Assembly (NCBI RefSeq): GCF_002968635.1
Contig: NZ_PVBN01000003.1
Location: forward strand, 186,001-250,000
DNA: 64,000 nt
Reading direction: 5' to 3'
From: Neorhizobium alkalisoli
Lineage (GTDB): Bacteria; Pseudomonadota; Alphaproteobacteria; Rhizobiales; Rhizobiaceae
Of this stretch, positions 17,824 to 26,958 are shown one piece after another. The notes beneath the pieces were generated by a model. The model had not been told where the DNA came from, made no database searches, and saw nothing but the letters and a program-made list of their open reading frames with translations. A program made the translations under genes and the position numbers. Within the stretch, counting starts at the first letter, position 1. The number at the start of each line of letters is the position of its first letter.

Positions 17824-19083
17824 TCACGCCCTGCCGATCTCTTCCAAATACCACTCGATATAGCGCAATTCGTTCTGCTCCATCGGTGCGATCGGGCCTG
17901 GTTCAAAGAAACGCGATACGACACCGCGGGCGGTATGTTCGATGATCGCCTTGTCCTCGTCGGTTGTGACCTTCCAGAGCCAGGTGAGTTTGTCCAGATC
18001 GTAATCCCGGCCTTCCTCGGCCTTGGCATCGACGAGCCAGATCAGCTCCATTTCGCAGGTATCGACGGTTTTCGGGATGAAGCGGTAGATCATGCCGTGG
18101 TCGGCGTAACAGACGAGGAAACTCGTGCCACCGAGATGGACGGATGTGACGCCACCGTCAAAATCGGAGAACCGACCCATCAGCGGGGCAAGGGGCTGGC
18201 CATCCTTGCTGCCGGTCTTCACCCCGTCGTAGAGCGCATAACGGAACGCGTGGATCGCCTCCCGGCCTTCGCGAGAGGTCTGCCAGTGGTTGCCGGAACC
18301 GATCTCGATACCGAGCGCGCAGGTACGCGCCTCCATCTTGGCGTTGAGTTCCTCTATCAGGTGTAGCGGCTGTTCCAGCGCGTGCGTCTCGGAATATTCC
18401 GGATGCGCCGGGCCGCAATGATAGCACTCCACGTAGTTCTCGACGGCAAGCTTCCAATTGGCATCGAGCGGGTAGCTCTGTCGGTGGGCGACCTTCGCCG
18501 AGGCCCAGCCATATTGACCGCAAGTGGCGTGCAGCAGGTTTTCCACCTCGGAGAAATCCAACGGGGTTTCCGCAAACGAGATGAAGACGAGGCCTTCGAC
18601 GACCCGGACATGCAGCGTCTTCAGCCCATGCTCCTCACGGCGAAAATCCTTCGGCATCAACCGTGCGGCCTTGAGCTTGCCGTCGTTGCCATAGGTCCAC
18701 GCGTGATAGGGGCAGACGAATGCTTTGGCATTGCCCTTCTGCTGGGTGCAGACCTCGGCGCCGCGATGGCGGCAGACGTTCAGCATTGCATGCACCGTGC
18801 CATCGCCAGCTCGGGTCAGGATCACTTGCTCGGCGCCGAGCTTGAACAGCTCGAAATCATTGGGATCGGGAATGACGCTTTCATGCGCCAAACAGTGCCA
18901 ATGACGGAAGAAGAGGCGATCCATGTCCCGTTCGAAGATGTCGGGATCGTGGTAGAAGGGCCGCGTCAGCCCGTAACCCGGCCTGTGCGCGACGAGGAGG
19001 CGGTCTATGCGATCGTCGGCAGTGATATCGTTCTTCAGATCAGACGCCGGCATGGGTGTTGCTCCATAAAGACCACCGGACAT
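17824..19083 (-). CDS. gbcA: Rieske non-heme iron oxygenase, glycine betaine monooxygenase type (GbcA-like)
   Basis: A 419-residue oxygenase alpha subunit. It has a Rieske 2Fe-2S site (CRHRGAEVC then CPYHAW) and a mononuclear iron site in NYVECYHCGPAHPEYS. GbcA-type enzymes demethylate glycine betaine to dimethylglycine and formaldehyde; close relatives act on stachydrine, carnitine or choline-like quaternary amines. Neighbours upstream on the same strand are two dimethylglycine/sarcosine-type dehydrogenases, and the carnitine operon yields glycine betaine. No ferredoxin reductase partner (GbcB) is in the window. The substrate is inferred from context. Confidence 0.75.
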   Translation of the reverse strand: MSGGLYGATPMPASDLKNDITADDRIDRLLVAHRPGYGLTRPFYHDPDIFERDMDRLFFRHWHCLAHESVIPDPNDFELFKLGAEQVILTRAGDGTVHAMLNVCRHRGAEVCTQQKGNAKAFVCPYHAWTYGNDGKLKAARLMPKDFRREEHGLKTLHVRVVEGLVFISFAETPLDFSEVENLLHATCGQYGWASAKVAHRQSYPLDANWKLAVENYVECYHCGPAHPEYSETHALEQPLHLIEELNAKMEARTCALGIEIGSGNHWQTSREGREAIHAFRYALYDGVKTGSKDGQPLAPLMGRFSDFDGGVTSVHLGGTSFLVCYADHGMIYRFIPKTVDTCEMELIWLVDAKAEEGRDYDLDKLTWLWKVTTDEDKAIIEHTARGVVSRFFEPGPIAPMEQNELRYIEWYLEEIGRA

Positions 19084-19120
19084 TCGACGCTCCGGCGCGC
19101 ATATTCCAACAGTAATTAAA

Positions 19121-19170
19121 ACCCTCTGGCCTGCCGGCCGTCTCCCCTGGCGGAGGGGTGGGGAGGGCCT
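19121..19170. repeat. Palindromic intergenic repeat resembling rhizobial RIME-type elements
   Basis: The 90-bp gap between gbcA and the downstream dehydrogenase holds a run (CCCTCTGGCCTGCCGGCC, then TCTCCCCTGGCGGAGGGGTGGGGAGGG). It is G/C-rich, nearly self-complementary and unlike coding DNA. Its wording is like the dispersed palindromic repeats known between genes in Rhizobium, Sinorhizobium and Agrobacterium. I see no second copy in this window. It could fold into a hairpin in the transcript. Confidence 0.45.
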
Positions 19171-19173
19171 TTC

Positions 19174-21627
19174 CTACATCCGTACCCGCTCGGCTTTAGG
19201 GTCATACATCGGAGAAAGCGATGCCTCCGCCTTCACTCGACGGCCCGCGATCTCGATCTCGTAGTTGGATCCCAACACGTCGGCGGCATTTTCTCCCTCG
19301 CAGGGCACGTAACCCAGGCCGATCGCGCCGCCGAGGAAATGGCCGTAATTGCCGGACGTAATCGTGCCGACGATCCTGCCGTCGCGTACGATCGCCTCGT
19401 TGTGGAAGAGCAAGGGTTCGGGGTCTGTGAGCTTGAATTGCACAAGGCGCCGGCCAAGCCCTCTTTCCTGCTTGCGCAGGACCGCATCGCGGCCGATGAA
19501 CTCCCCTTTACCCGTTTTGACAGCAAAGCCGAGGCCTGCCTCCAGCACGTGATCCTCGTCGGTAATGTCATGGCCAAAATGGCGGAACGCCTTCTCGATG
19601 CGGCAGCTATCGAGCGTATGGATGCCGCAAAGCTTCAAACCGAGGTCTGTTCCCGCCAAATCCAGCGCCTCAAAAACATGGGCGGCTTGGTCGGTTGAGA
19701 TATAAAGCTCCCAGCCAAGCTCGCCGACATAGGTGACGCGGTGAGCGCGAGCCAGTCCCATGCCGATCTCGATCTCGCGCGCAGTCCCGAAGGGGTGGGC
19801 CTCGTTGGAGAAATCGTCAGAACTGACCTTCTGGATCAGTTCGCGGGACTTCGGGCCCATCAGGCAGAGTACGCTTTCGGCCGCCGTGACCTCGGTAACC
19901 ACCACGAATTCGTCGGTCATGTGCCTGCGAAGCCAGGCGAGGTCGCGCTGCAGTGTGGCACCTGGAACGACAAGCAGGAAGGCGGTTTCGGAGAGCCGGG
20001 TTACAGTGAGATCGCTTTCGATGCCGCCACGGCGGTTCAGCATCTGCGTATAGACGATGCGGCCGGAGGGTACGTCCACCTGGTTCGCGCAGAGCCGTTG
20101 CAGGAAACGGCAGGCGTCGCGCCCTTCGACACGGATTTTTCCGAACGAGGTCATATCGAACAGGCCAACGCCGGTCCTGACCGCCAGATGCTCCTCTCGC
20201 TGGTTTTCGAACCAGTTCTGCCGTTGCCAACTATATTCATACTCGCGCTCCTGGCCGGGTTTTGCGAACCAGTTGGCGCGCTCCCAGCCAGCCACTTCGC
20301 CGAACACGGCCCCACGCGCCTTCAAGTGCTCGTGGATCGGCGAACGGCGTACCCCGCGCGCGGTCGCCATTTGCCGATAGGGAAAGTGGTCGGCGTAAAG
20401 TAGGCCGAGCGTCTCGGAGACGCGCTCCTTCAGGTAGAGCCGGTTCTTCTGGAAGGGCTGGGCGCGGCGGATATCCACTTCCCACAGGTCGAAGGGCGGC
20501 TCGCCGTCATTCATCCATTGGGCGAGCGCCATGCCGGCGCCGCCGGAAGAGACGATGCCAATCGAATTGTAGCCGGCCGCCACCCAGTAACCTTTCAGTT
20601 CCGGCGCCTCGCCGAGATAATAGCGATCGTCCGGCGTAAAGCTTTCGGGGCCGTTGAAGAAGGTGTGGATGCCGGCGGTTTCCAGCATCGGCATGCGGTT
20701 GATCGCCATTTCCAGGATCGGCTGGAAGTGGTCGAAATCCTCCGGCAATTGGTCAAAGCAGAAGTCCTCACGGATTGCCTCACCGACTGGCGGCCAGGGC
20801 TTGGCAACCGGCTCGAAGGCGCCAACGAGCATCTTGCCGGCATCCTCCTTGTAGTAGGCGCATTCGTCCGGCACGCGTAGCACGGGAAGCTGCTTAAGGT
20901 CGGGGATCGCCTCCGTCACGATATAGAAGTGCTCGCAGGCATGCAGCGGCAAGGTGACACCGGACCGCCGAGCCAGGTCTCTGCCCCACATGCCGGCGCA
21001 ATTGACGACATGCTCCGTCTCAATCGTGAAGCGCTCGCCAGCCTGCTCGCAGGCGACGCCGACCACTCGATTATTCCTCGTAAGCACCTCGATGACCTTG
21101 ACGCCTTCGATGATGTTCGCGCCGTTTTGCCGCGCTCCCTTGGCGAGCGCCATGGCAATGTTTGCGGGGTCGCACTGACCGTCGAGCGGCAAGTGGACGG
21201 CAGCCTTGATGTCGCCGATGTTGAGATGCGGGTAGAGCGCCTTCGTCTCTTCCGGAGAAATCTCGCGAACGTCGATGTTGAAGGCCCTGGCGAGGGAGGC
21301 CTGACGGTAGATCTCCTCCTTGCGCTCCTCGGTGAGAGCCACGGTCATCGAGCCGTTTTGACGCATGCCGGTGGCTATGCCGGTTTCGGCCTCCAGTCTG
21401 ACGTAAAGATCGGCCGAATATTTGGCGAGGCGCGTCATGTTCTGCGAGGCGCGGAGCTGACCGATGAGGCCAGCCGCATGCCATGTGGTGCCAGAGGTGA
21501 GTTGTTTGCGTTCGAGCAGCACGATATCGGTCCAGCCGAGCTTTGCCAGGTGATAAGCGATGGAGCAGCCGGACACTCCGCCGCCGATGATCACCGCGCG
21601 CGCCTTTTGGGGAATGGGTTTCGTCAT
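19174..21627 (-). CDS. FAD-dependent dehydrogenase with GcvT domain, sarcosine/dimethylglycine dehydrogenase type (second copy)
   Basis: An 817-residue protein with an N-terminal DAO-type FAD domain (AVIIGGGVSGCSIAYHLAKLGWTDIVLLERKQL, TSGTTWHAAGLIGQLR). A linker FAO_M region and a C-terminal GcvT aminomethyltransferase-like domain (FDMTSFGKIRVEG, then GELGWELYIS and KAFRHFGHDITDEDHVLEAGL) follow. Such enzymes oxidise N-methyl groups of dimethylglycine or sarcosine and pass the methylene group to tetrahydrofolate. The ATG overlaps the stop of the upstream paralogue as ATGA. Which of the two acts on dimethylglycine and which on sarcosine cannot be read from sequence. Confidence 0.85.
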   Translation of the reverse strand: MTKPIPQKARAVIIGGGVSGCSIAYHLAKLGWTDIVLLERKQLTSGTTWHAAGLIGQLRASQNMTRLAKYSADLYVRLEAETGIATGMRQNGSMTVALTEERKEEIYRQASLARAFNIDVREISPEETKALYPHLNIGDIKAAVHLPLDGQCDPANIAMALAKGARQNGANIIEGVKVIEVLTRNNRVVGVACEQAGERFTIETEHVVNCAGMWGRDLARRSGVTLPLHACEHFYIVTEAIPDLKQLPVLRVPDECAYYKEDAGKMLVGAFEPVAKPWPPVGEAIREDFCFDQLPEDFDHFQPILEMAINRMPMLETAGIHTFFNGPESFTPDDRYYLGEAPELKGYWVAAGYNSIGIVSSGGAGMALAQWMNDGEPPFDLWEVDIRRAQPFQKNRLYLKERVSETLGLLYADHFPYRQMATARGVRRSPIHEHLKARGAVFGEVAGWERANWFAKPGQEREYEYSWQRQNWFENQREEHLAVRTGVGLFDMTSFGKIRVEGRDACRFLQRLCANQVDVPSGRIVYTQMLNRRGGIESDLTVTRLSETAFLLVVPGATLQRDLAWLRRHMTDEFVVVTEVTAAESVLCLMGPKSRELIQKVSSDDFSNEAHPFGTAREIEIGMGLARAHRVTYVGELGWELYISTDQAAHVFEALDLAGTDLGLKLCGIHTLDSCRIEKAFRHFGHDITDEDHVLEAGLGFAVKTGKGEFIGRDAVLRKQERGLGRRLVQFKLTDPEPLLFHNEAIVRDGRIVGTITSGNYGHFLGGAIGLGYVPCEGENAADVLGSNYEIEIAGRRVKAEASLSPMYDPKAERVRM

Positions 21628-24074
21628 GCGCGCAGCCTCTCATTCTCGGGATCCCACGACGGTCCGTCGGGCTGGACGACGGCCTTGAAACGGTCGCCGA
21701 AGATCTCGACCTCCAGCTCGGTGCCCGGTTCGGCGAGATCAGCACGGAGCATGCCGAGCGCCAGCGACTTGCCGACGCGGTAACCCCAATTGCCGGAGGT
21801 CGTCTCCCCCACTACCTCGCCAGAATGCCAGAGCGTCGACATGTAGGGCGCGTCGCAATCGCCGGCCTCGACCACCAACGTGACAAAGCGCTTGGAAACG
21901 CCTTGCTGCTTCTCGGAGGCCAGCGCGGTCTTGCCCTTGAAATCCGGTTTCGACCAATCGATGAAGCGTTCGAGCCCGCCCTGCAATACGGTATAATCTG
22001 TGGAGAGATCGCCCTTCCAGGCGCGGTACCCCTTCTCGATGCGCAGACAATCGAGAGCCTCCAGGCCGAAGGGCTTTAATCCATGCTTTTGCCCCGCCGC
22101 CCAGACGGCGTCGAAGACGGCCGCCGTGTCATCGAACCTGGTATGGATTTCCCAGCCCAGCTCGCCGGCAAAGGAAACACGCACCAGCTGGCACCAGCGG
22201 CCGGCGATCTGGGTCGACTGGTGTGTGAGCCAGCCCTTGGAAAGGTCCGCATCGGTTACCTCGACGAGGATGTCGCGGCTCTTTGGGCCGGAGAGGATTT
22301 GGCAGGAGAAATCGTCGGTGACATCGTCGATTGTAAACAATGCATCGGTGGGCAGATGTTTTTTCAGCCAATCGAGGTCGTGCCACTGAGCGGTTGCGGC
22401 GGTGATCAGGAAGAAGAAATCCTCTTCCAGCATCATCATCGACATTTCCGTGACAATGCGACCCTTGTCGTCGGCGAAGTAGGCGAGGCCGATGCGGCCG
22501 GGCTTCGGCACTTTGCCGGTGATCAACGTCGAGAGCCATTCGGTGGCGCCGGGCCCCTTGACCCGGTAGCGGGAGAAACCGGGTAGGTCGAGGATACCGG
22601 CAGCGTCCCGCACGGCAAGACATTCGCCTTCGATGCGCCGGCTCCACGGTCCTTGGCGGCTCCAGGTCTGGGTCGCCTCTTCGGATGTGTCGTCGCCGGG
22701 CCTGGCATACCACATGGCCCGTTCCCAGCCGTTGTAGGGCTTAAACTGAGCACCAAGCGCCGCGATCCGGTCGTGGATCGGCGAGAGTTTTCGGTTCCGT
22801 GCCGCGGGCCAGTAGTGTTTGGGAAAGTGCATGGCATATTCGTGGCCATAGATCTCCATGCCCTTGCTGACGCAGTAGTCCGGGTCGGAGGCAAAAGCCG
22901 TATAGCGGCGTGGATCGCAGCTCCACATGTCCCATTCGGTCTGCCCTTCCGTCACCCACTCGGCGAGTACCTTGCCGGCGCCGCCCGCCTGGCAGATTCC
23001 GAAAGTGAAGACGCAGGCCTCGAAGGCATTCGGCACACCGGGCATCGGCCCGATCAGCGGATTGCCGTCCGGCGCATACGGGATCGGACCGTTGATAATG
23101 CGCGACAGTCCCGCCGTACCAAGGACAGGCACGCGAGCGACGGCATCGTTCAGATACCATTCCAGCCGGTCGAGATCGTCCGGAAAAAGCTGGAAGGAGA
23201 AGTCCTCGGGCATCGGATCGTCCGGCGTCACCCAATGCGCCTTGCAGTTCCGCTCGTAGGGGCCGAGATTCATGCCGGTCTTTTCCTGCCGGAGATAATA
23301 GGAGCTGTCGACATCGCGCAGGAGCGGCAGCTTGTGGCCGACCTCCTTTGACCAGGCGGCAAGCTCCGGAATCTCTTCAAACAGGATATATTGATGGCTC
23401 ATCACCATCATCGGCACGTCGCGGCCGAAGAGTTTGCCCACTTCGCGGGCGTAATATCCCGCAGCGTTGACGACGTATTCGCAGGCGATCTCGCCCTTCG
23501 GCGTCGTCAGTATCCACTCGCCTCCCTCACGGCGCGCGGCCGTGACGGGACAGAAGCGGATGATCTTGGCGCCCAGGTCACGAGCGCCCTTCGCCAGCGC
23601 CTGGGTCAGCTGCGCGGGGTCGATATCGCCGTCATGGGGGTCGTAAAGAGCGCCTGTCAGCTCATGGGTTTCTAGAAAAGGGTACTTCGAGCGCATCTCA
23701 TCGGAGGAGAGGATGTCGAGGTCCATTCCCTGATAGCGGCCCATGCCGACGACGCGTTTGAACTCCCGCAACCGCTCCTTGGAATGACCGAGGCGGATCG
23801 AACCGGTGACGTGGTAGTTCATCGGATAGTCGACCAGCACACCAAGCTCCCGATAGAGCGAGGCTGAATAACGCTGCATGTTCATGATCGACCAGGAAGA
23901 CGAAAACGTCGGCACATTGCCGGCCGCGTGCCAGGTCGAGCCAGCGGTAAGCTCGTTCTTTTCGAGCAGCACGCAGTCCGTCCAGCCGGCCTTGGCGAGA
24001 TGGTAGAGGGACGATGCTCCAACCGCTCCTCCGCCGATGATGACTACGCGCGCTCGTTCCGGCAGTTCCGCCAT
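21624..24074 (-). CDS. FAD-dependent dehydrogenase with GcvT domain, dimethylglycine dehydrogenase type (first copy)
   Basis: An 816-residue paralogue of the next gene with the same layout: FAD domain (ARVVIIGGGAVGASSLYHLAKAGWTDCVLLEKNEL, TAGSTWHAAGNVPTFSSSW), central FAO_M part and C-terminal GcvT domain (LDLPGFSRYRVKGPGATEWLS, then GELGWEIHTRF and RIEKGYRAWKGDLSTDYTVLQGGL). The TAGSTWHAAGN motif around the covalent-flavin His resembles dimethylglycine dehydrogenases. It is first in the minus-strand betaine operon and divergent from a LysR regulator, which may control it. Confidence 0.85.
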   Translation of the reverse strand: MAELPERARVVIIGGGAVGASSLYHLAKAGWTDCVLLEKNELTAGSTWHAAGNVPTFSSSWSIMNMQRYSASLYRELGVLVDYPMNYHVTGSIRLGHSKERLREFKRVVGMGRYQGMDLDILSSDEMRSKYPFLETHELTGALYDPHDGDIDPAQLTQALAKGARDLGAKIIRFCPVTAARREGGEWILTTPKGEIACEYVVNAAGYYAREVGKLFGRDVPMMVMSHQYILFEEIPELAAWSKEVGHKLPLLRDVDSSYYLRQEKTGMNLGPYERNCKAHWVTPDDPMPEDFSFQLFPDDLDRLEWYLNDAVARVPVLGTAGLSRIINGPIPYAPDGNPLIGPMPGVPNAFEACVFTFGICQAGGAGKVLAEWVTEGQTEWDMWSCDPRRYTAFASDPDYCVSKGMEIYGHEYAMHFPKHYWPAARNRKLSPIHDRIAALGAQFKPYNGWERAMWYARPGDDTSEEATQTWSRQGPWSRRIEGECLAVRDAAGILDLPGFSRYRVKGPGATEWLSTLITGKVPKPGRIGLAYFADDKGRIVTEMSMMMLEEDFFFLITAATAQWHDLDWLKKHLPTDALFTIDDVTDDFSCQILSGPKSRDILVEVTDADLSKGWLTHQSTQIAGRWCQLVRVSFAGELGWEIHTRFDDTAAVFDAVWAAGQKHGLKPFGLEALDCLRIEKGYRAWKGDLSTDYTVLQGGLERFIDWSKPDFKGKTALASEKQQGVSKRFVTLVVEAGDCDAPYMSTLWHSGEVVGETTSGNWGYRVGKSLALGMLRADLAEPGTELEVEIFGDRFKAVVQPDGPSWDPENERLRA

Positions 24075-24176
24075 TGCTCTTCCCCTGATCTCACAACGAG
24101 ATTTGCAGCTGAATTGACCGGTATCAAGTTGGAAGATCGGCCTTTATTGATCGAAGATTTCGATTAGATTGCAGTC

Positions 24177-25058
24177 ATGCAGTTTGAATTGATCGAGACC
24201 TTCCTGGACCTCATGGAGACGCGGAGCTTCAATCGCACCGCCGAGCGTCTCAACATCACCCAGTCGACCGTTTCGCACCGCGTGAATGCGCTGGAGACAA
24301 CGTTTCGCCGGAAACTCTTCGTCCGAGGAAAGGGCGGTACTGTGCCGACAGTGGCGGGGATGCGCCTGCTCGACCACGCCAAGGCGTTGCAACAGCAATG
24401 GCATGAGGCAACCCGCGCAGTGGAGGCGGCCGGCGCCTACGAGCGGGCGATGCGAATCGGCATTCAACACGACGTGGCGGAGATGATCGCGGGACGTTTT
24501 CTGAAGGCGGTGCGTGAAGAGCTGCAGGGCACCTCGATCTATCTCGAAGCAGACTATTCAAACCAGATGAACCGCGATCTTGGCGCCGGTGATCTCGATC
24601 TTGCCGTCCTCTACACGCCGCATCACCTGCCGGATCTGCATTACGAACGGCTTGGAGAGGTTTCTTACATTCTCGTCAGTACGCAGGCCGCGACACTCAG
24701 CGAGATAAGGCAGCAGGACTATATCTACGCCAACTATTCGCCGGCTTTCGACCGGGTGCATCGGCTGGCGTTACCGCAGTTTTCCGGCTCCTCGCTCTCG
24801 ACCGGCCGTAATCTCATGGTCGCCGAACTTGTCACTAGGTTAGGTGGCGCGGCCTATGTCACGCGCGCAACTGCAGAAGAACTGGAAAAAAAGAAGGTTG
24901 CTAAAATCGTCTCTGACGCTCCCGTGATCGCCCAAACGGCCTATGTCGCCACGAATGTTCGCTCGCGACATTCCCACCAGCACCGTCGGCTCATCGCAAC
25001 CCTTGCAAAGCTTATTGCAGAGGAAAGACAAGACGGGTCCTCTATCACTGAAAGTTGA
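24177..25058 (+). CDS. LysR family transcriptional regulator
   Basis: A 293-residue regulator with an N-terminal winged helix (FLDLMETRSFNRTAERLNITQSTVSHRVNALETTFRRKLFVR) and a C-terminal effector domain. It is divergent from the dimethylglycine-type dehydrogenase, with a 102-bp shared region. The natural inference is control of the betaine demethylation genes, with a pathway compound as inducer. No symbol can be assigned. Confidence 0.85.
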   Translation: MQFELIETFLDLMETRSFNRTAERLNITQSTVSHRVNALETTFRRKLFVRGKGGTVPTVAGMRLLDHAKALQQQWHEATRAVEAAGAYERAMRIGIQHDVAEMIAGRFLKAVREELQGTSIYLEADYSNQMNRDLGAGDLDLAVLYTPHHLPDLHYERLGEVSYILVSTQAATLSEIRQQDYIYANYSPAFDRVHRLALPQFSGSSLSTGRNLMVAELVTRLGGAAYVTRATAEELEKKKVAKIVSDAPVIAQTAYVATNVRSRHSHQHRRLIATLAKLIAEERQDGSSITES

Positions 25059-25140
25059 AGGGACGGAGAATGCCGGGAGTCGCTCCCGGGCACGGCTGTG
25101 TTACAGTTTTACGACTTCAAACGCAGTGACGGGATTGCCG

Positions 25141-25914
25141 ATGCTTACCACACTCGCGATGCTGATGAGTCTCTCCGCCGCGCCGGTCTTGGCACAGGCC
25201 GGGGGAGGGGAGGTCGACGTGGAGCTGGTCCTTGCCGTCGATACCTCCCGCTCCATGGATTACGAAGAAGTGCGCATCCAGCGCGAGGGTTATGTCGAGG
25301 CCCTCAAGCACAAGGAATTCATTGAAGCGGTGGAGACTGGGCTGCTCGGCAAGATTGCGATCAGCTATTTCGAGTGGGCCGGCGATGTGGTGCCGAATTC
25401 CGTCATAGAGTGGCGGGTGATCGAGACGGAGCAGGATGCGATCGATTTTGCAAACCTGCTTGAAGCGAGGCCGGTCAATACCCAGCGACGGACGTCGATA
25501 TCGGCGGCAATCGCGCAGGGCGCGACGATGATTGTTGCGAATTCCTACCGGGGCATGCGTCAGGTGATCGACATTTCAGGCGACGGCCCAAATAATTCCG
25601 GCAATCCGGTCGTTCCCGCCCGCGACAAGGCGATGGAGGCGGGCATCATCATCAACGGGCTCGCATTGATGCTGCGTCCGTCCGGCGCGCCGGGCGGGCT
25701 CGACAAATATTATGCGGATTGCGTTATCGGCGGGCCTGGCTCCTTTGTCCTGCCAGTCCACAAGATCGAGGATTTTGCCGTCGCCGTGCGTCGCAAGCTT
25801 GTAACGGAGATCAGCGGGATCACGCCTCCAGCCAGGGTGCAAAAAGCCGCCGGAGTGCCCGGCAGCGATTGTCTTATCGGTGAAAAACAGTGGCAGGATC
25901 TTTTTGACCGGTAA
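25141..25914 (+). CDS. DUF1194 domain protein (VWA-like, exported)
   Basis: From the ATG at 25141 the product is about 257 residues: a signal peptide (MLTTLAMLMSLSAAPVLAQ), then a von Willebrand A-like domain with a metal-site DTSRSMDYEE and a later ISGDGPNNSG. This is the DUF1194 pattern of alphaproteobacterial exported proteins. Function is unknown; VWA domains usually mediate metal-dependent protein contacts. No strong ribosome site is seen, so a non-ATG start slightly upstream is possible. It lies just before the TIGR02587/TIGR02588 pair. Confidence 0.75.
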   Translation: MLTTLAMLMSLSAAPVLAQAGGGEVDVELVLAVDTSRSMDYEEVRIQREGYVEALKHKEFIEAVETGLLGKIAISYFEWAGDVVPNSVIEWRVIETEQDAIDFANLLEARPVNTQRRTSISAAIAQGATMIVANSYRGMRQVIDISGDGPNNSGNPVVPARDKAMEAGIIINGLALMLRPSGAPGGLDKYYADCVIGGPGSFVLPVHKIEDFAVAVRRKLVTEISGITPPARVQKAAGVPGSDCLIGEKQWQDLFDR

Positions 25915-26046
25915 ATCGACTGTTTGAGATCACCGCCATGGATGGACGCTGACCGAACGCTTCCGTTTTCTTTCTCCACCTGTCGACCTGGAACATTTTT
26001 GCCTTTGAAGTGTTTACGTCCGCTTCCAGACGGAGGAGGAGGGATC

Positions 26047-26949
26047 TTGAGCAGCGTGACGAATGTCCAGCGCGGCGCCGATACCGGCCCGCCTCACCAT
26101 TTGCTGGTCGGTCTTGGTCGCGGCGCCGCTGGGGCAATGCTGTTCGGTATGCCGATGCTGATGACGATGGAGTTATGGCACCTCGGCTTCTATATCGATC
26201 GGGTTCGCCTGTTCCTCCTTCTGACGGTCAACATTCCGCTTCTCATTGTGCTCGCCCACCGCATCGGGTTCGAACATACGTCGACATGGCAGGAGGCGGT
26301 ACGGGACGCGACTATTGCTTATGGCCTTGGCATCGTCATGAGCGCGCTTGTCCTGGCACTCCTGGGCGACCTCGAACCGGATATGCCGTTTTCTGAAATT
26401 CTCGGTAAGATTGCCATCCAGGCCGTACCGGCCAGCATCGGAGCACTGCTTGGTCGGTCGCAGCTCGGCGGCCAGGCGGGTAATGACGAAGGCGGCGATA
26501 AAGACGATGGGCAAGATGAGGGTAAAGACGGCGACGCGGTACCCGATCAGATGTCCACCAGCTATGGCCGCGAGCTATTCCTCATGGCGGTCGGTGCCTT
26601 GTTTCTCAGCTTGAATGTCGCGCCGACGGAGGAGATCATCTTGATCTCCTTCAAGATGACGCCGTGGCACGCGCTTGTGATGGTCGTCATATCGATCGCC
26701 ATCATGCATGGCTTTGTCTACGCGGTCGCCTTTAAGGGTGCGCATGAGTTGGGGGAGGGCACCCCGCGGTGGCATGCTTTCATCCGTTTCACACTGCCCG
26801 GCTATATGGTGGCGATGCTGATCAGCCTCTACGTTCTCTGGACCTTCGGCCGCCTGGACGATGCGGCTCCGACGCAAATCCTGATGTCGGTCATTGTCTT
26901 GGCCTTTCCGGGTGCGATCGGTGCCGCCGCCGCCCGGCTTATCCTTTAG
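26047..26949 (+). CDS. TIGR02587 family integral membrane protein
   Basis: A protein of about 300 residues with seven to eight predicted membrane helices and a hydrophilic acidic loop in the middle (GNDEGGDKDDGQDEGKDGD). The sequence AMLFGMPMLMTMELWHLGFYI is typical of TIGR02587 (DUF2391-like) proteins. I prefer the TTG at 26047, which follows GGAGGAGGG; the longer frame from 25924 has no ribosome site. The family has no known function. It is followed by its usual partner TIGR02588. Confidence 0.75.
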   Translation: MSSVTNVQRGADTGPPHHLLVGLGRGAAGAMLFGMPMLMTMELWHLGFYIDRVRLFLLLTVNIPLLIVLAHRIGFEHTSTWQEAVRDATIAYGLGIVMSALVLALLGDLEPDMPFSEILGKIAIQAVPASIGALLGRSQLGGQAGNDEGGDKDDGQDEGKDGDAVPDQMSTSYGRELFLMAVGALFLSLNVAPTEEIILISFKMTPWHALVMVVISIAIMHGFVYAVAFKGAHELGEGTPRWHAFIRFTLPGYMVAMLISLYVLWTFGRLDDAAPTQILMSVIVLAFPGAIGAAAARLIL

Positions 26950-26958
26950 CGAGCAGCT

